Assembly (NCBI RefSeq): GCF_000264905.1 | Contig: NW_006763133.1 | Coordinates: forward strand, 1,453,082 to 1,517,081 | Reading direction: 5' to 3' | From: Stereum hirsutum FP-91666 SS1 | Lineage: Eukaryota > Basidiomycota > Agaricomycetes > Russulales > Stereaceae | DNA: 64,000 nt | Part shown: piece by piece, positions 11,938 through 23,939 of the stretch | Layout of the letters: each line of letters starts with the position of its first letter | How positions within the stretch are numbered: the stretch's first letter is position 1 | The notes under the pieces: model-generated | Told to the model about the DNA's origin: nothing | Database searches by the model: none | The model's input: only the letters and a program-made list of their open reading frames with translations | Program-made: the position numbers and the translations under genes

Positions 11938-12145
11938 ATATTTAACCTTGAAGGAGTCGAACCCCCATCTTATTAAGTAATAAGATTAAACATTAAAGTT
12001 TATACTAAATTTAGTAGTAAAAGTTAAAATCTTAAAGATATTTCAATGGCCAACCAGAAGGAAAAAACGGTTCTAACACCTCTTTAAAAAAAAGGAAAAA
12101 AAAATGAATCTATAAAAAAGTAAATTACTTCAAATAGAATAAAAC
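11938..12145. other. AT-rich insert, probable nuclear mitochondrial DNA (numt)
   Basis: Base composition changes abruptly from near-balanced to very AT-rich at about 11938 and back at about 12145. The left part folds as a mitochondrial-type tRNA on the minus strand. The right part has homopolymer A runs and no coding potential. This composition is typical of fungal mitochondrial intergenic DNA. A recent transfer to the nucleus is inferred. Confidence 0.55.
11942..12026 (-). tRNA. Mitochondrial-type class II tRNA, Leu(UAA)-like, probably a numt relic
   Basis: Read on the minus strand, TAACTTT (12026-12020) pairs with AAGGTTA (11949-11943) as a 7-bp acceptor stem, with one unpaired A after it. 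A short D arm (CTA/TAG) is followed by an anticodon arm TAAAC/GTTTA around a loop containing TAA. There is a long variable arm (TCTTATTA...TAATAAGA) and a T arm GGGGG-TTCGACT-CCTTC. The long variable arm marks Leu, Ser or Tyr type, and TAA suggests leucine. The anticodon loop is not a clean seven bases, so the copy may be non-functional. Length is 85 nt. Confidence 0.5.
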
Positions 12146-12909
12146 AAGCCGGCATCGACACAAAGACACATAAATCCTCTGAGACCTTCAAGCTTTAAGC
12201 TCCATACGCCAGAAGTACACTAATGACTGGCAGCATCCCGGTAAATGATAATCAGAATTTGACTGAAGAAAACGCTGGCTCAGAGGTTGACGTCATGGCA
12301 CTGTCGTGGAAACGGTGTGGCCCACCGTCGACAGGAGCTGCCAGGAGCTGCCACTTGCTTAGTGAGTAGATGTAGACTCATGTAGACTTTCTCTTTCTCG
12401 TTGACGAGCCGTAGAGTTCTAGGGTATGCCTAGACTAGACCCAAGTAACTTATAAAGCGTTCGGGCTGTCTAACACGCGGTTTTTACAGTTCCACAAATA
12501 AAACGGATGATATCTGTAAAAAGCGCGTATAGTAACAAACCGGAGCAGCAGAGTAAAAGGGAATGAAAGCAAGGGACATGCACAAAGGGAAAAAGAGGTA
12601 AGTCGACAGGAATGCAAATAAAAGGTAATACAAACATGAAACTAAAAGCCATGGAAGAGGAAGATATGCGATGCGAGCCCGTCTGCATGCTAACGTCGAT
12701 GCCGACGAAGACAAGGAGGGATAAAAATGATGGATGAAGAGGAGGGGGGGCGCAGGTAACTTAGGTAGAGGGTAAGGTCCGGTAAGGAAGGAGATGTGAT
12801 GGAAGACTGTGTTCCGAAAAGCTTGTCGGAGATTAGAAGCATCCTGAAACGACAGAAGAACTCGCTCGAAAGTCGAGGCAGATCATGACACGGCACGATA
12901 GAAAAGCCT
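12146..12909. other. Intergenic; the right part is probably the GID4 3' UTR
   Basis: No gene is supported. From about 12480 to 12905 the minus strand is pyrimidine-rich, the same character seen in 3' UTRs of other genes in this window. It lies directly downstream of the GID4 stop codon. The part at 12146-12470 shows nothing recognisable. Confidence 0.35.
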
Positions 12910-14483
12910 TCACCGCAACTCGTAGCAAGTGTTGACGCTTTCAGAGACGTGCTGAAGCGACAATTGCTGGTATCTGTGATCCACCATCATGAGCATAGCT
13001 CCGGCGACAGACAAGAGATTGATTTGTACGCACGGTTCCGAGTTCTGGTGGAAGTAGAAGCCGCTCATGGTTGCCGCATTGGGCCCCGATTTCGCCGGTC
13101 CTGCCGAGGGCGAGCGCAATGATGGGCTGTCAGGATGCATGGAGCGGTCTCCGAGGCTCGTCCGTCGAGGCTGGTCCGACTTCGAGGGTGATGCAGGATG
13201 AACGTCACCGCCCGGTGCAGTATTCTCCTCTCGAACCGAGGACTTTGACCGGGGGGCTGTGGCGGCGTGTGGGTGCGAGTTGAAGTCAACACAGACATAG
13301 TAGAAGCCTAGAAATTGAAGCGTATGTTCAGCATGAAAGTCAACATGGTTAGAGAACAAGAGGCGGACCTGCGAAGCTAGCCCCATTGATGTCTTGCACT
13401 CTGTGATCCGGGACCAAGAAACGTTCCTTCCATCGCATGAAGACTGCACCACCGGTGTCGCCGTTGATGGTGCCATGAGGCATGTTCAACTTGTTTTTTA
13501 CATGACGGAAAGCGGGGAACCGCGCCCAGTGGGTCATGTCTTCTTGCTCGTTCGCACCCCAGTTCTGGGTTAAAAAGCCATAACGACTGCCAATGATCTC
13601 CGCGTCAAAGTATGTGGTGAGTTCTGGCCAGTCGTCTGTGAGTCCCCGTATGCAGAGATAGCCACAGAGGAAAGAAGAGGCGAAATCGACGTCCTATGAG
13701 TCCAATCGTCAGCGCGCTGCGTTGATATGCGGGGTGCACGGAATCGAGAAGACATACCACGATGGATACCTTCACGTCATAGCTATGTCTCCCGCTCTTT
13801 TGAGTTCCCTGGAATGTGGCACCGGGGTAGAGACAGTGATGTGGCTGGGAACGAACGCGGAGGCGCGTTATGTCCATGAAGGGATCAGGAGCGGACGCGG
13901 TCTCATATTCGGACAACGGGCTCTTGGTCGGCGACGAGGTGAATCGGGTGGACGTCGACAAGGGGGAAATCTCAGATGAGATGGGTGGCAGGGCGGAATA
14001 GATGAATGGTCTGGACGGCTTGATTGAGGTAAACACGGAAGAGGCGGGAGATTCCACATCAGGAACATCGGGAGAGAAGAGCGCGGAAGAGTGGCTGAAG
14101 AGTGTCGAGCTGGAAGAGGGAGTGGCAGACAGCGGAGAGTACAGGCTGTCCGACCTCGTTGGCCGCCGTTCGATGTGAACAGGGTGTGGGAGCTCAGTGG
14201 CACGGTTCGAGCCACGACGAAGACAGTCGTCATTGACGTCGACAAAGAGAGCCTGCAGAGCTGCTCGGGGAGTTCTGCTGGTCGACTTGTCTCGACAAAG
14301 ACGGCAAATGATGGAGTGGTCGTTAGCGTCTATGACGCCGTGCAGGTCATGATGGGCTGACAATAGAGAGCTATCAGTATCGGCAGTAGGAAGAAGACAG
14401 TGGCAGCTGGAGCACAGTTTTGTTTGCTGCGCTGCCGGGAGTTGGTTCGCGACTGGGAGGGGGGAAAGGTGTTCTGAAGGCAT
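12910..14483 (-). CDS. GID4: GID4/Vid24-domain substrate receptor of the GID E3 ubiquitin ligase
   Basis: Three exons join in frame: 14483-13758, 13693-13369 and 13307-12910, giving about 482 residues. The Vid24 domain begins near residue 215 with LYPGATFQGTQKSGRHSYDV. It continues with VDFASSFLCGYLCIRGLTDD, YFDAEIIGSRYGFLTQNWGA and DMTHWARFPAFRH, and closes with INGASFAGFYYVCVDF. In yeast and mammals this beta-barrel binds N-terminal-proline degrons, for example on gluconeogenic enzymes, and hands them to the GID/CTLH ligase. The tail ends in HRYQQLSLQHVSES-type sequence, as in other fungal GID4 proteins. The N-terminal extension is Ser/Pro-rich and holds a C24xxC27...C60xxC63 pattern that could bind zinc. 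I chose ATG 14483 because a TACAAAAG box lies at 14597-14604. The frame stays open upstream, so a longer start is possible. Confidence 0.88.
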
Positions 14484-14596
14484 TGGGGGCGACGTCGGGA
14501 AGCTGGATGCTGGGGCAAGGGAAGAAGAAGGCGAACAGGAGGCCGGGGTCGTCCGCACGGACTGGGTCGTGGGAGCACGTGGGGCTACGCTCGCGC

Positions 14597-14604
14597 CTTT
14601 TGTA
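14597..14604 (-). promoter_or_regulatory. TATA-like box upstream of GID4
   Basis: TACAAAAG on the minus strand, about 115 bp before the chosen GID4 start codon. Its position supports transcription starting downstream of the longer open frame and so the ATG at 14483. The match is approximate. Confidence 0.3.
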
Positions 14605-17600
14605 GCCTCGCGACTGCTCGCGAACCATGCCCATATCAATCCCCGCTCGCTAACGCCCTCCTCCATCCACATTACCAGCCGTGCAATTACCCGGCGCCTG
14701 CAAGTTGTGCTCATCACGAGTCAATATTCCAGCATATGTCCCGCCTCCAGTGCTCGCCTCTGGATTGCTGTCTCTTGTGCTGAATGGACCCAGCTCACTC
14801 TATCTGGTCGTCGGCGTAGTGGTCCCAGCAAGCATGGCAAAGCGCCTCCCCTCTGGGGCGCGGCAACGAGCGCGCAAAAATCATAGAACTTGAGGCTGTT
14901 CCTCCTCATCACGAAGTACCGTTCGTTCTTTGTCCGTCCGATGGCTCCCCCCCTCTAACTCATTCTCTGCCGTCGCGCCCTAGGACTGTCTGCTTCAGCC
15001 GTCTCTCCGTGTCTATCTGCTCTCCGCGCTGTTAGGGTGCCCTCGGTGCTCCCTTCAGGCGCCCCGATTGCTTCGTTTGAGATCTCTCTCTGTCCGAAGA
15101 TCCCCCATATCGACATACATCCGTTTCCTATCCTGCATTTTACAGATTGACCAGACGTCTCGAAATGTCAGCTTCTTCAGCCCCATCTTCCGTCGCACCA
15201 CGGCCCCATCATGATCTCGATGGAGGCGCCTCGGTGGCTCATCAGTGACTGTTTCCCACTAGCAGTGGCACGCGCAGTTGGCATGGTGCACTGTGCGGTG
15301 CTTCAGAATCAGCTCGTTGATGTTCTTCATACTGCCACACCTACAAAGTCAACGTCCCAACGACACTCGCACGTGGGCAGTGTATATACCGTGAGCTGTG
15401 TCCAGTCAGTGGTTATACGAGCCCTTTCCGATACACCGGCGTTATGTCTTCGCTACGCACGTCGGCGTCCTGGTGAGAACAACACGCTGCAAACCTGTAT
15501 TTCGGCTGGGGCATTATCTGGTTGGACGAAATAAAGATCATGAAGAGATTAGCGCTTTAGCGCGCGCCTTTTCCTCATCCCCTTTGTGCAACCAGATTGA
15601 CGCTCATTCAAGGAATCCCATCAAGGACAGAATGCCGACGGCATGAGATCCAGTCGCGTCTCGACAAACATCAGCCCTCGTCATCCTGATTCAGCCTCGT
15701 GCTAGCAGCTCAATCTCCACGGATCATTTCGTGACAATGTCGTCCTACGACGCGTACATCCTACTCATCGTCTTCGTCAGCCAATTTCTTACCCAAACAA
15801 CATGGGCGACGCGCTGCACAGCAGCGTCAACAGATACAGTCACTCCTCAGCTTCACATTCTACTAGCACAGCAAAACTGTCTCTCTTGAACTCTCGGTTC
15901 TTCGATGTGCAACTGCAATCCGAGCTTATGTCGTCTGCATGTCTCTCTTCCCGTCGGTGTCACCGCCATTCTGCATACCTGTGCTCTGCTAGCCTATCGA
16001 GCCCCTCGACACCCGAACCGTCCCGAAAACACACTGCGGACCAGACAAACTAAGCGGAGTTTTGCCCCTCTGTCTATGTCAGCCCGCCATCACTCGAACG
16101 ACCACCCACACCGACTGCGTACCCGACGTACAGCCTATTCTTAATAAACCCATCTAAGGCGACCCGTTCTCCGTTGTTGTCCGTCGCCATCGTCTTCCTC
16201 ACCGCCGTCCATACTCGTTTGACGCTGATCGTCAGGTCCTTTCGTGTAGCGATCCGTACCAAGCGCCAGCTCTGACCAGCCCCGGGCGTGCCCTTTGATG
16301 CGCCGCATCGGAGATTTGATGTTCTATGCAAACTACCGCAAGACTCCCCTGCGGGCAACGGCGTTTCGGCTTTCGCGTTTCATCTAGACTTCAGGTAGAG
16401 GCTTGCTTGAAATGCCGATGATTTCAGTTTGCTCCCTGAGGGATCTTGCGGTCGAGTACTACAGCAGTAGTACGAGCGGTGTCCTATGGACGATTTCACC
16501 GCTGAAAGCTGTATGGACAAACGCCGCAACGACTCATGGGGCGGGGGAAGTCGTGCCCGATGGCAAGCCTGTGCCCTCCCGATCTTAGAACCGATTGGTC
16601 GAGATATTTTGGCAACAGAATGCAGAGGTCTTGGATGCCGGACGTCGCAGCTAAGTTAGCAGGTACTGCTACAATTCTGCTCCTGCGATCACCCATTCGT
16701 TTGAGACTATTATCCTGCCACCCACCACGCGATAGAATGGTCTGCCTGCATGACTGGATGTCACTGGCCGCATGTTTGTGTCGGTCCTACAGGCATCCCG
16801 CTCGAGAAAACAGTTTTGAGACTACTAGCGAATCAGGATAGTTCATCGGGTATAATACGAACTAGCGGTTCTCCTTGAGGGATCATTGATCCTTTGACAC
16901 CCAGGTTAAGACTCCGATGAAATGCGTGCTCTGTCTGCCTCTACGGGCCGCAGTGAAAACCCACAGGAACTTCCGAGATATGTTCATTCTTACTATGACG
17001 CTTTGGGACGGGTTCCTTGTGCACTGACATTGGCTAATGATTAGCCCAGTCGAGATCGGTGCATTTGCGCATGGCTTGCCACGCATTTGGGGCGGCTTGC
17101 ATGAGGACGAGTCTTCCACCGGTCGTGGACCCTTCCTCGCTAGTTACTGTCAATCGGCGTAAGGACGAGTTGTGCCTCTACACCGTCCGTGAACATGACA
17201 GCTTCCTCATGTACATGCACGGAAAACCGCTTCCGCTACTACCTTCACATGCAACATGTTCTCCTTCCTTCCTAGAATTCTTCCTCCAATTGCTCTGGTT
17301 CTATCTTGTCCTGGGCCCAACCACAGGCCATCGTCGCCATACTACCATACCGGAAATTCCCGTTCCAAGTTGAACTTGTTTAATTAAACATGGGCCACAT
17401 CGACGGTCCTCGATCTTCCCTCCAAGGTTTCCTCCATCTGCAGTCGAACCTTCAATTCTTAACGGAGTTCTCTTGAGCCGCCATTAAAATATTAAATCTG
17501 CTCTACAGCATGCATGCTGATGCTTCCTGTGGATCCGCTTGGCTCGCCGTTAGCTTGAAATGCCGTCCATCACGGCACCACCACCGAGTTGTACATACGG

Positions 17601-19093
17601 TGCAAATTGGATTCGGAATTGGAATTGGTAAACTCTCCCTCGCAAGCGCGCACCTACGACTCGGGCGGCCGCACGTCTTCCATCTGTGTTTGCGATCTGC
17701 TCTACACTAAACACGAGCTCTGTACGACTCGTGCTGTAATTACTACTCAATGCAATCTCCTCTGCTCGAGTGGAACCTCCATCTTCGGCGCTTATGTGCA
17801 AGGAAGGGCGAGGAGGTGGTGGCAGCGGGCGTCTATCGAGAGACAAGCCTCAAGCCTCTGCGGTCCCGGCGCTGCGCGCTTCTGGGTTGTAAAAAGAAAT
17901 AAACAGACACAATCCAGACTGGAGCAGTCCATATGATATTGATACGACAGTCACCGTTTGCTACTACTATCGCAGACTCAGCATCACCAGTCCTCGAGCT
18001 TAACACCGATGGCACAATCCATAGTAAGTAAACACTGAGAGCGCCGCTGCTGGCAGTTCCAGTCGCGAGTGGCATCGGCCCAGGACTTGCTTGAGAGGCT
18101 CAGGCCAGCTGGCGCCCACCGCCCGATCTCTGAAGCATGATTCACGGAATTAAAGACTCGTCCTCGATCGGGCATTGTTCCATTGTTCCTGCGTGCGGTT
18201 CGCAGCTTGGAAGCGCCTACAGGCAGGCAGGCCACAACAGTTAGCTGGTCTGAGATCTGAATCGGTGTGCCATGGTCTTCTCGCATCAACCGACGGGCTT
18301 CATTTGATTCGGAATTCACCGCCATCATTGCAGTGACGAACCCATCGACACACCCGTTGGATGGGACTACGTCAACTGAGAGCCTCGTTTTTTTACAGTG
18401 AGCCATCAATGCTTTTGCGGTCGGGAGTAAGTAACATAGTACGAATGTACTCGTAACGCCCGCAAATGAACCAGTTGCTGATGAGTACTCCCTTTCTATG
18501 AAACGTCCCTGGTGGAATGAGTTTTCCGGTCACCGTGCATACGCGTTGCATGGACGAATGAAGTTTGCTTCACGGAGACGGTACAACTTAAGCACGAATC
18601 TGGCCGTAGACGATGGAGGAGAGCGTACGCTGATCCATTAGGTGACTTGAAACCTCGCTCGGTATCCATAGAACATACCGTCTAATTGAGGCACCAGTAG
18701 AATAAACGTATACTTTCGGAGTCGTCAAAAGCCAAAACGGAACAGACCGCCAAACCCGTCAGATCCAACGGGTATCCGAAGAATTTAGAGAGAAAATATC
18801 TCAAGCGCCGGGACGTTCAGCGGCTATTTTGTGAAAAAGAAAGAAGATCTTCATGATATGAAAGCTCATTTTACACGAGCGCTGGCATCAGCCCACCCAC
18901 ACAAGCAATGACGCACAGGTCAAAAAAACGAATCCATTAATTGTGTTGACATTGCAGTAACGCGATACACAGATAGTACTGTTCGTGAGGGTCGTCTCGG
19001 AGTCGTGTCTATCACGGTGCTACATCCGAACCTCTATGCACACTCCCACAAAATCAAGCAAACACCAAGCCATACGCAGACAGATCCTAAAAA
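14605..19093. other. Long stretch without a supported gene
   Basis: A pyrimidine-rich promoter-like stretch (about 14930-15160) leads to an ATG at 15164 in good context, but its frame (MSASSAPSSVAPRPHH...) closes after 27 codons and I could not find convincing continuing exons. Further right, isolated fragments at about 15750-16260 and 16500-16840 have partly hydrophobic, gene-like composition but no family match, and they are cut by stops. They may be remnants of a decayed membrane-protein gene. Nothing recognisable was found from 16850 to 19093. Confidence 0.3.
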
Positions 19094-21867
19094 TCATACC
19101 ATATCGTCTCCTCGTGGCTGAGTGGCCGTCGCAGCAGTCCTAGCAGGAGCCGCAGACGAAGGCTCCTCCGCTATTTTCTCCTTCACGTCCTCGTCCGTGC
19201 CCGTCGGCGCACCCTTCAACGTCCCTTCTCTCGTAGCTTCACCGCTCTCTTTCGGTATTCGTTTTTCATGGTCGACGTCTTCGCCTCCTACCGGTACGTC
19301 ACCTGCAGCTGCTTCAATGTCTTTCTTAGAGACCTGCTGGACAGTATTCCGCTTGAGAGTGTAATGCCGGACGAAGAGCACCATGATCAAGCCAACACCG
19401 GCGAGGGGGCAGTTCACGAGCCAGATCTTGCTGATCGCCTTCGCGTAGACATGTATGACCGCTTGGCGTTGAGTAGGATCCTGTAGAGCATCAAAAAGAA
19501 TATCCTCGTCACATTGCACTACTCGCAATTGTAGGAAGGAGGCTTACTGCGATGTTCTTCAGTTGGTTTACACTATCTGCGAGCGCCGATGGAGAGGTGT
19601 CGAAATCGAGGTTTGGGATCTTGGCAATGTTTTTCTGCAAGAAACTGGAGTAGATAGCCTGGCCAATAGCCACACCTATGGTTCCACCGAGAGTCCTGAA
19701 CATCGTTCGTCTCTAATTAGGAATAACACACACGCGTGATATTGATAATATTACTGACCGGAGGAAGCCGAAGGTACCAGTCGAGGTGGCCATGTCTTTC
19801 AGCGGCATGGCAGCTTGAAGAGCAATGAGCGGAGTTTGGAAGAGACACCCTATCCCTAGGGCTGCAATCAGAGGGTAGATTTCTTTGACCGCACTGCAAA
19901 AGACAATAAGTCAGACACAAGACAAAAATTCGAATCTTCTCCGACATACTTCGACGATTGATCATCCAGCATAATCATCAAACCCCATCCCACAGTCATG
20001 ATAGACCACGCAAACCACATGATGGGCCTATACCTTCCAATGCGACTGACCAAAACACCAGAAGAGGCAGAGAATATTGCGCCCCCAAACGAGTAGGGTA
20101 TCATTCTGTTGTTGAGACATGAGATTCAGTTCGCGACATGGATACACGAGTCTGAGACTCACCTAACACCTGCGCCAGTAGCAGATGCTCCAAGAACCTG
20201 GTAGTATAGGGGCAAATAGTATGCACCTGCGGAAGGGACGTCAGGGAGATCAGTCGAAAGAAGATGCACCACTATACGTACCACCAAAGAACGCTATGGC
20301 GTGAAGGAAGGTACTAATCAGGATGATAGCCGTAGTCCTCGTCTAATACCAGTCAGTGTTTGAGATGAGTCAATGAATAACGTCGATCAATGCCAAATAA
20401 AGTTGACGAACCCTGAATAACCGCGGTGGAATAATTGGAGAACGTTTAGTAAAACCTTCGTTCACACAAGCGAGCACTATAAGGGTCCCTCCGACCGCCA
20501 ACAACGCTATGGTCTCTGCACTACCCCCTAATTAATTGAATGCAATGAGTACGACCTTGGGGAAGTGTAGTCCGGAAAGATGAACTCACAATTTGTTTCA
20601 CCGCTGTTGAACCCAATAAGCAGGCAGACAACACCACCGACCATGAAGAAAAGGCCAATGAAGTCAAACTCCTGTACATGCTCGTTTAAGGTCTTCCCCT
20701 TGTGCGGGTTCAAGTGCAAGAAGAAAAACAGCAAAAGGGCCGCAACACCGCCGGTGGGCCTGCGAATGAATGGGCCGTGTGAGCAAGTTTCGGAAACGCG
20801 ATGCCGTGGCAAACAAGACCTTACAGGTTAATCCAGAAACACCTGGGAAACATTGATAACTCAGTCAGCTGGACTGGTGAGAAGCAGTACGATAGTGTTT
20901 GCATCACGTGAAAAAAATGGCGTACCATCTCCACGATACATGGTCAGTCAATGCGCCGCCAATGAGTGGCCCAACGACACTTGCGATTCCCCATGTAGCT
21001 CCTAACAAACCACCATATTTTCCACGTCTATTGGAAGGTCAGAGAAGACGATCAATGACCATTGAACGGAGTTGGCGTAAGCACGCTTACTCTTGTAGAG
21101 AAACTATATCCGAGATCGTGATTTGTACGAGTTGGATCATACCTCCACCGCCAATTCCTTGAATGGCTCGACAGACAATGAGCCAGACCATATTTTGTGC
21201 AGCGCCACATAGAGCAGAACCAATCTATTGAACGAAACATGATATGTCAGGTATATTCCGGATCCGACCCAACTGTAAGCTTACAAGGAAAATGACTATT
21301 GAAGAGTATAAGATAGGTTTTCGGCCTGAACAAAGGGTAAGTAATCATGATTCCTGCAGAATAAAGGTAACTTACCGATGAGATCCGATAATTTTCCGTA
21401 CAGCGGAGCTAATGATGCAGCAGCCAGAACTATTGAAAGAAGTCAGTGGGAAGAAGCAGTACAAAGGAAGTTAGTGGTCGCACGGTAAGCACTGGAGAAA
21501 CGGTTCAGTCAAGATATAACATCCGTGAATGGTGACTGGTCGCACCTTCCAACCCATGAGTATTGAGAGCCACCACCCAACTTGTCTACAATAGTGGGCA
21601 AAGCCGTGGCTACGATGGTCTATGGGGCAGTGAAACTATGAGAACACAATGCAATGTATATATCGGGGTATGACGCACTTGGTCCATCGCAGACAGGAAA
21701 ACGGTGAGCATCAGGCCGGGGAAGACGATCTTAAGGTTGTTGTGGGGCAGGACATGCTCTTCTCCAGCCTTCCAGGCCCCATGTTGCCGTTTGCCGCTCT
21801 TGGGATCTTCGGCCGCGATGTCCTGGGCTGCGACCGAAGGGGAAGGGGGTACCGATTTCTCAGCCAT
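19094..21867 (-). CDS. MFS transporter, DHA2 (14-TM drug:H+ antiporter / Vba-like) type
   Basis: A gene of about a dozen exons starting at ATG 21867-21865 ([16 protein letters not shown]). After a hydrophilic N terminus come the DHA2 signatures. TM1 reads LSAMDQ then [20 protein letters not shown]. The loop 2-3 motif is [19 protein letters not shown]4 has [11 protein letters not shown] with [20 protein letters not shown], and TM5 has [18 protein letters not shown], the antiporter motif C. Later segments include [20 protein letters not shown] and a final TM ([18 protein letters not shown]), before a charged tail rich in Glu, Ala and Thr. Proteins of this group export toxic compounds at the plasma membrane or carry basic amino acids into the vacuole. 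The sequence does not decide between these. The intron pattern is dense and all visible exons stay open, so it looks functional. Confidence 0.85.
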
Positions 21868-23939
21868 ACTTTTCAATCGTCGAGGTCGCTGTTAGTGAAA
21901 CAAACACTCTAAGGATCAAGGCAAGCAGCGTACTATGACACTGCCTGTGCTCTGGGGAGCTGAATCGCACGGCGGAGTGGGCTAGGGGATGCGGAACACG
22001 ATGGGCGTGAGGCCATAAACGCCTTGCCTCTTTATAAACATGTCTCAAAAAGTTTGAGTCTGCCGTCGGCCGGCACTTGTACGGCGTTTCCGTCTTCTCG
22101 GCACTCAGCCGCACGTGCGCTTACCTGTTCTTACTTACTATTTATAGCTCGATCGACGCCTGCCGCCGGATGGCCGGCTGGCTTATGGCCCACAGAAAGG
22201 TATTCATCCACCTGTGAGATGAGTAGACAAGCCTTGTTGGCATACGCATCTCCCGTCGCTACCTGACATTGAGAAAATACTCCTGAGAAAGTGCAAAATG
22301 ACGCACTGGCGTCGAGCCAATCGTCGCGTCCCGGAGTTCGGAGTCTATACCGGAGTATCCTCCTGATCGTCCTTTGTGAAATGAGGGCGCGTACTGCTAT
22401 ATTAACTTGCAGAACCAAACTCACCACCCAAATCTGAAGGTTAGAACGTGTCTCTTATGTTATTTAAAATTCCTCAAGCGTTGGGGCTCGGAAGAGCCGA
22501 CAGAAAACCCTCGAGGGGATGGAGATGACGCCACACCATGTTCGAAATCGACGATCCTCAGTCCACGACCGCGAGGTCATGACTGCAAAGGTTCGTTGAT
22601 GCTTTAATTACCATCACAGTGATATGCCGTGGTGTTTACCGTACGCGTAAGCCGGCATCGTGTCTCAATATATTCAGGCGTGTCCATGTTCATCGCCGGA
22701 TCCAAAGCACAGCCAGCATGAGAACGTCCACACCAAGCCGATTTATCCACTGGCCCGAAGCAACACTGAACAACCTGCTCATTGATCATTCGATCTTCCG
22801 TATAAGACGAGTCAAGGCGACTCACATCAAGTGGGTCGTCGAGATGGGGATATGTTCTATGCTCAGAAGCTAAAAAGCAAGGTCTTCCACAGATGACCCA
22901 CACGGACTTCCTGAGGATGTGTGCTTACAGAGCACCGCGATGTATCGTGCCCGTAGGCGTCTTTTTGTGGAGTCAGGAAGGCGTTTGACTTGTTACTGAT
23001 AATACTGCGGCGGCCGAAGATGTAACCGATGAAGAGCGAACGTAGAGTGATATGGTGCATTTCTGTATTTGTGGGCCGTGAGCAAATGCTTCGATCATCT
23101 GGCCACCGTTCATCGCCTACAAAGCACAGGAGACTTACCGTCAGGATCGAAAAGAACGTGGGCGAGTTGTCCAAGCGATGTATTGGCCGTAGATCATGAT
23201 AAGAAAAGAAGTCGGCACTGTATTGGGGTGAGGAGGATAAATTGTACGAGACTTGGCTTAACAAGCTCACGTTACATCTGCTCCAAAAATGGATTATTCC
23301 TCTTCTTGTCTTGCCAGCTCATTCGTGCCGTGAGGATTGACAACAATTCAGTACAAAGCCGGCGTTGTGAAAACTGTCAAGTGAAGGTCCAATCAGGCAT
23401 TCGAGTACCGCACGTTTGGGTGGGGAATTTTGGGCGCATGACTAGACACGAAGAGCCACCCAACCCACAATTATCGTTGTCGGAGAGCGCATATACCATC
23501 CATCATCTGTTATATGAAGCAGTGTACACAGCCTGATATACCACATTTCCACGAGTTCCTGAAGAAGAGCTTGACTGAACGTTGGGTGACTCGTGAGTTG
23601 GACCCAGAACGACTGAGTTTCCAGGATAGAAGAACAATGAACGTCACAGTGAAGCACGAGGCCTGTCATCGCCTGTAATGTTAGGTCAACTTGGTGGGCA
23701 TGACAAAAGAATGAGTCTAAGCAAGGGATCGATTCCAATCGAGTAGGCCGTCAAGACAAGACCGATTTGGTTGGAGAGCGGAGCGTGGGAGTCAAAAACA
23801 GTCGACGCCACGCTGACCAAGCTTTTCCCATGGGCCAAGCTCTGCGGCGCGCCTCGCGTCAGAAACCCTAAGTCGATCTTCGTCCTCATCCACCACATCC
23901 TCACCCCCTTCCTCCCTCGTCTTCTCTCATTATCTTACC
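21868..23939. other. Intergenic region with a possible membrane-protein relic
   Basis: About 250 bp next to 21868 should be the MFS promoter, and about 100 bp next to 23939 the Ran promoter. Between them, minus-strand fragments at about 23760-23500 (hydrophobic segment, then SWKLSR and LFFRNSWK) faintly resemble the repeated transmembrane families of Agaricomycetes (DUF6533/DUF6534 type). Further exon-like pieces lie at about 22900-22600. Frames are broken, and I cannot assemble a gene. Confidence 0.25.

Noticed and set aside
14484..14717. Upstream extension of GID4 exon 1 (frame open to 14717)
   Set aside because: Low-complexity, no conserved residues, and a TATA-like box lies inside it; the ATG at 14483 is preferred, though the longer form is not excluded.
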